Source of the DNA: Collinsella aerofaciens
GTDB lineage: Bacteria; Actinomycetota; Coriobacteriia; Coriobacteriales; Coriobacteriaceae
DNA: 30,212 nucleotides
Reading direction: 5' to 3'
Assembly (NCBI RefSeq): GCF_009876115.1
Contig: NZ_WWSY01000023.1
Location: forward strand, 1 to 30,212
Shown: in pieces, positions 30,191 to 30,212 of the stretch
Numbering within the stretch: the stretch's first letter is position 1
Layout of the letters: the number at the start of each line of letters is the position of its first letter
Position numbers and translations under genes: made by a program
The notes under the pieces: generated by a model
What the model was told of the DNA's origin: nothing
The model's database searches: none
What the model saw: only the letters and a program-made list of their open reading frames with translations

Positions 30191-30212
30191 CTTGAAAGGG
30201 AGGGGACACCGC

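Larger units (their letters stand above)
29901..30212. other. 312-nt 3' intergenic region with two terminators
   Basis: After the nhaA terminator (29996-30027) there is an AT-richer stretch with two tiny open frames: ATG 30050 (9 codons) and, overlapping its stop, ATG 30079 (10 codons). GCGCTA and TAGCGC follow as a weak stem, then a second terminator, and finally AAAGGGAGGGG at 30196, which looks like a ribosome-binding site for a gene beyond the window. Confidence 0.5.

Noticed and set aside
30120..30212. T-box leader at the right edge
   Set aside because: GGTAGCGCG and the final GGGGACACCGC vaguely recall the T-box sequence, but neither matches the conserved AGGGTGG-ACCGCG, and the order relative to the terminator is wrong.

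Overview
The window looks like chromosome from a high-GC Gram-positive gut actinobacterium of the Coriobacteriia, most likely Collinsella. The grounds are strong GC-biased codon use, a mix of actinobacterial and Firmicutes-like genes (PTS permease, GntR/UTRA regulator, Mn-dependent pyrophosphatase, sortase-type wall anchor) and the style of the short intergenic repeats. The genus is inferred from gene content, not from a marker gene. No rRNA, tRNA, CRISPR array, transposase or phage gene was seen.

Layout. 1-1160: C-terminal part of an Ala-rich coiled-coil wall-anchored protein. 1258-1614: small membrane protein with a Cys/His metal-site motif. 1611-2574 (minus): two-gene module ending in a nucleotidyltransferase-fold protein, behind a 12-bp inverted-repeat operator. 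2734-3784: small membrane protein and metallophosphoesterase. 3800-4810 (minus): GluQ-RS. 5369-7315: DUF2207-type membrane protein. 7454-8095 (minus): GNAT acetyltransferase. 8361-9968: purH. 10050-10781: unknown. 10961-12685: two-component system. 13011-13448 (minus): UspA protein. 13696-14670: uppP. 15004-17898: pcrA-type helicase. 18270-20047: lower-GC AbiE-like two-gene module. 20288-22014 (minus): manA and a GntR/UTRA regulator. 22319-25990: phospho-beta-glucosidase and a lactose/cellobiose-type PTS (IIC, IIB, IIA). 26230-27183: ROK sugar kinase. 27350-28273: Mn-dependent pyrophosphatase. 28542-29900: nhaA. 29901-30212: terminators and a possible leader of the next gene.

The clearest working unit is 20288-27183. 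A GntR/UTRA repressor is divergent from an operon that takes up and phosphorylates a beta-glucoside through the PTS and cleaves it with a GH1 enzyme. ManA and the ROK kinase flank it and could feed hexoses into glycolysis.

The most unusual content is intergenic. Two 130-nt elements (17906-18035 and 20140-20270, in opposite orientation) share a conserved core. Their outer 30/31-bp stems are each perfectly paired but unrelated in sequence, and the inner hairpin shows compensatory changes. Together with a pair of duplicated direct-repeat terminators (18124 and 20073) they bracket the AbiE-like module. Another nested hairpin lies at 12910-12994. At least four kinds of 26-37-nt palindromic elements are scattered between genes, one pair of them more than 12 kb apart in opposite orientation. 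The nhaA leader holds a complete intrinsic terminator just ahead of its ribosome-binding site.
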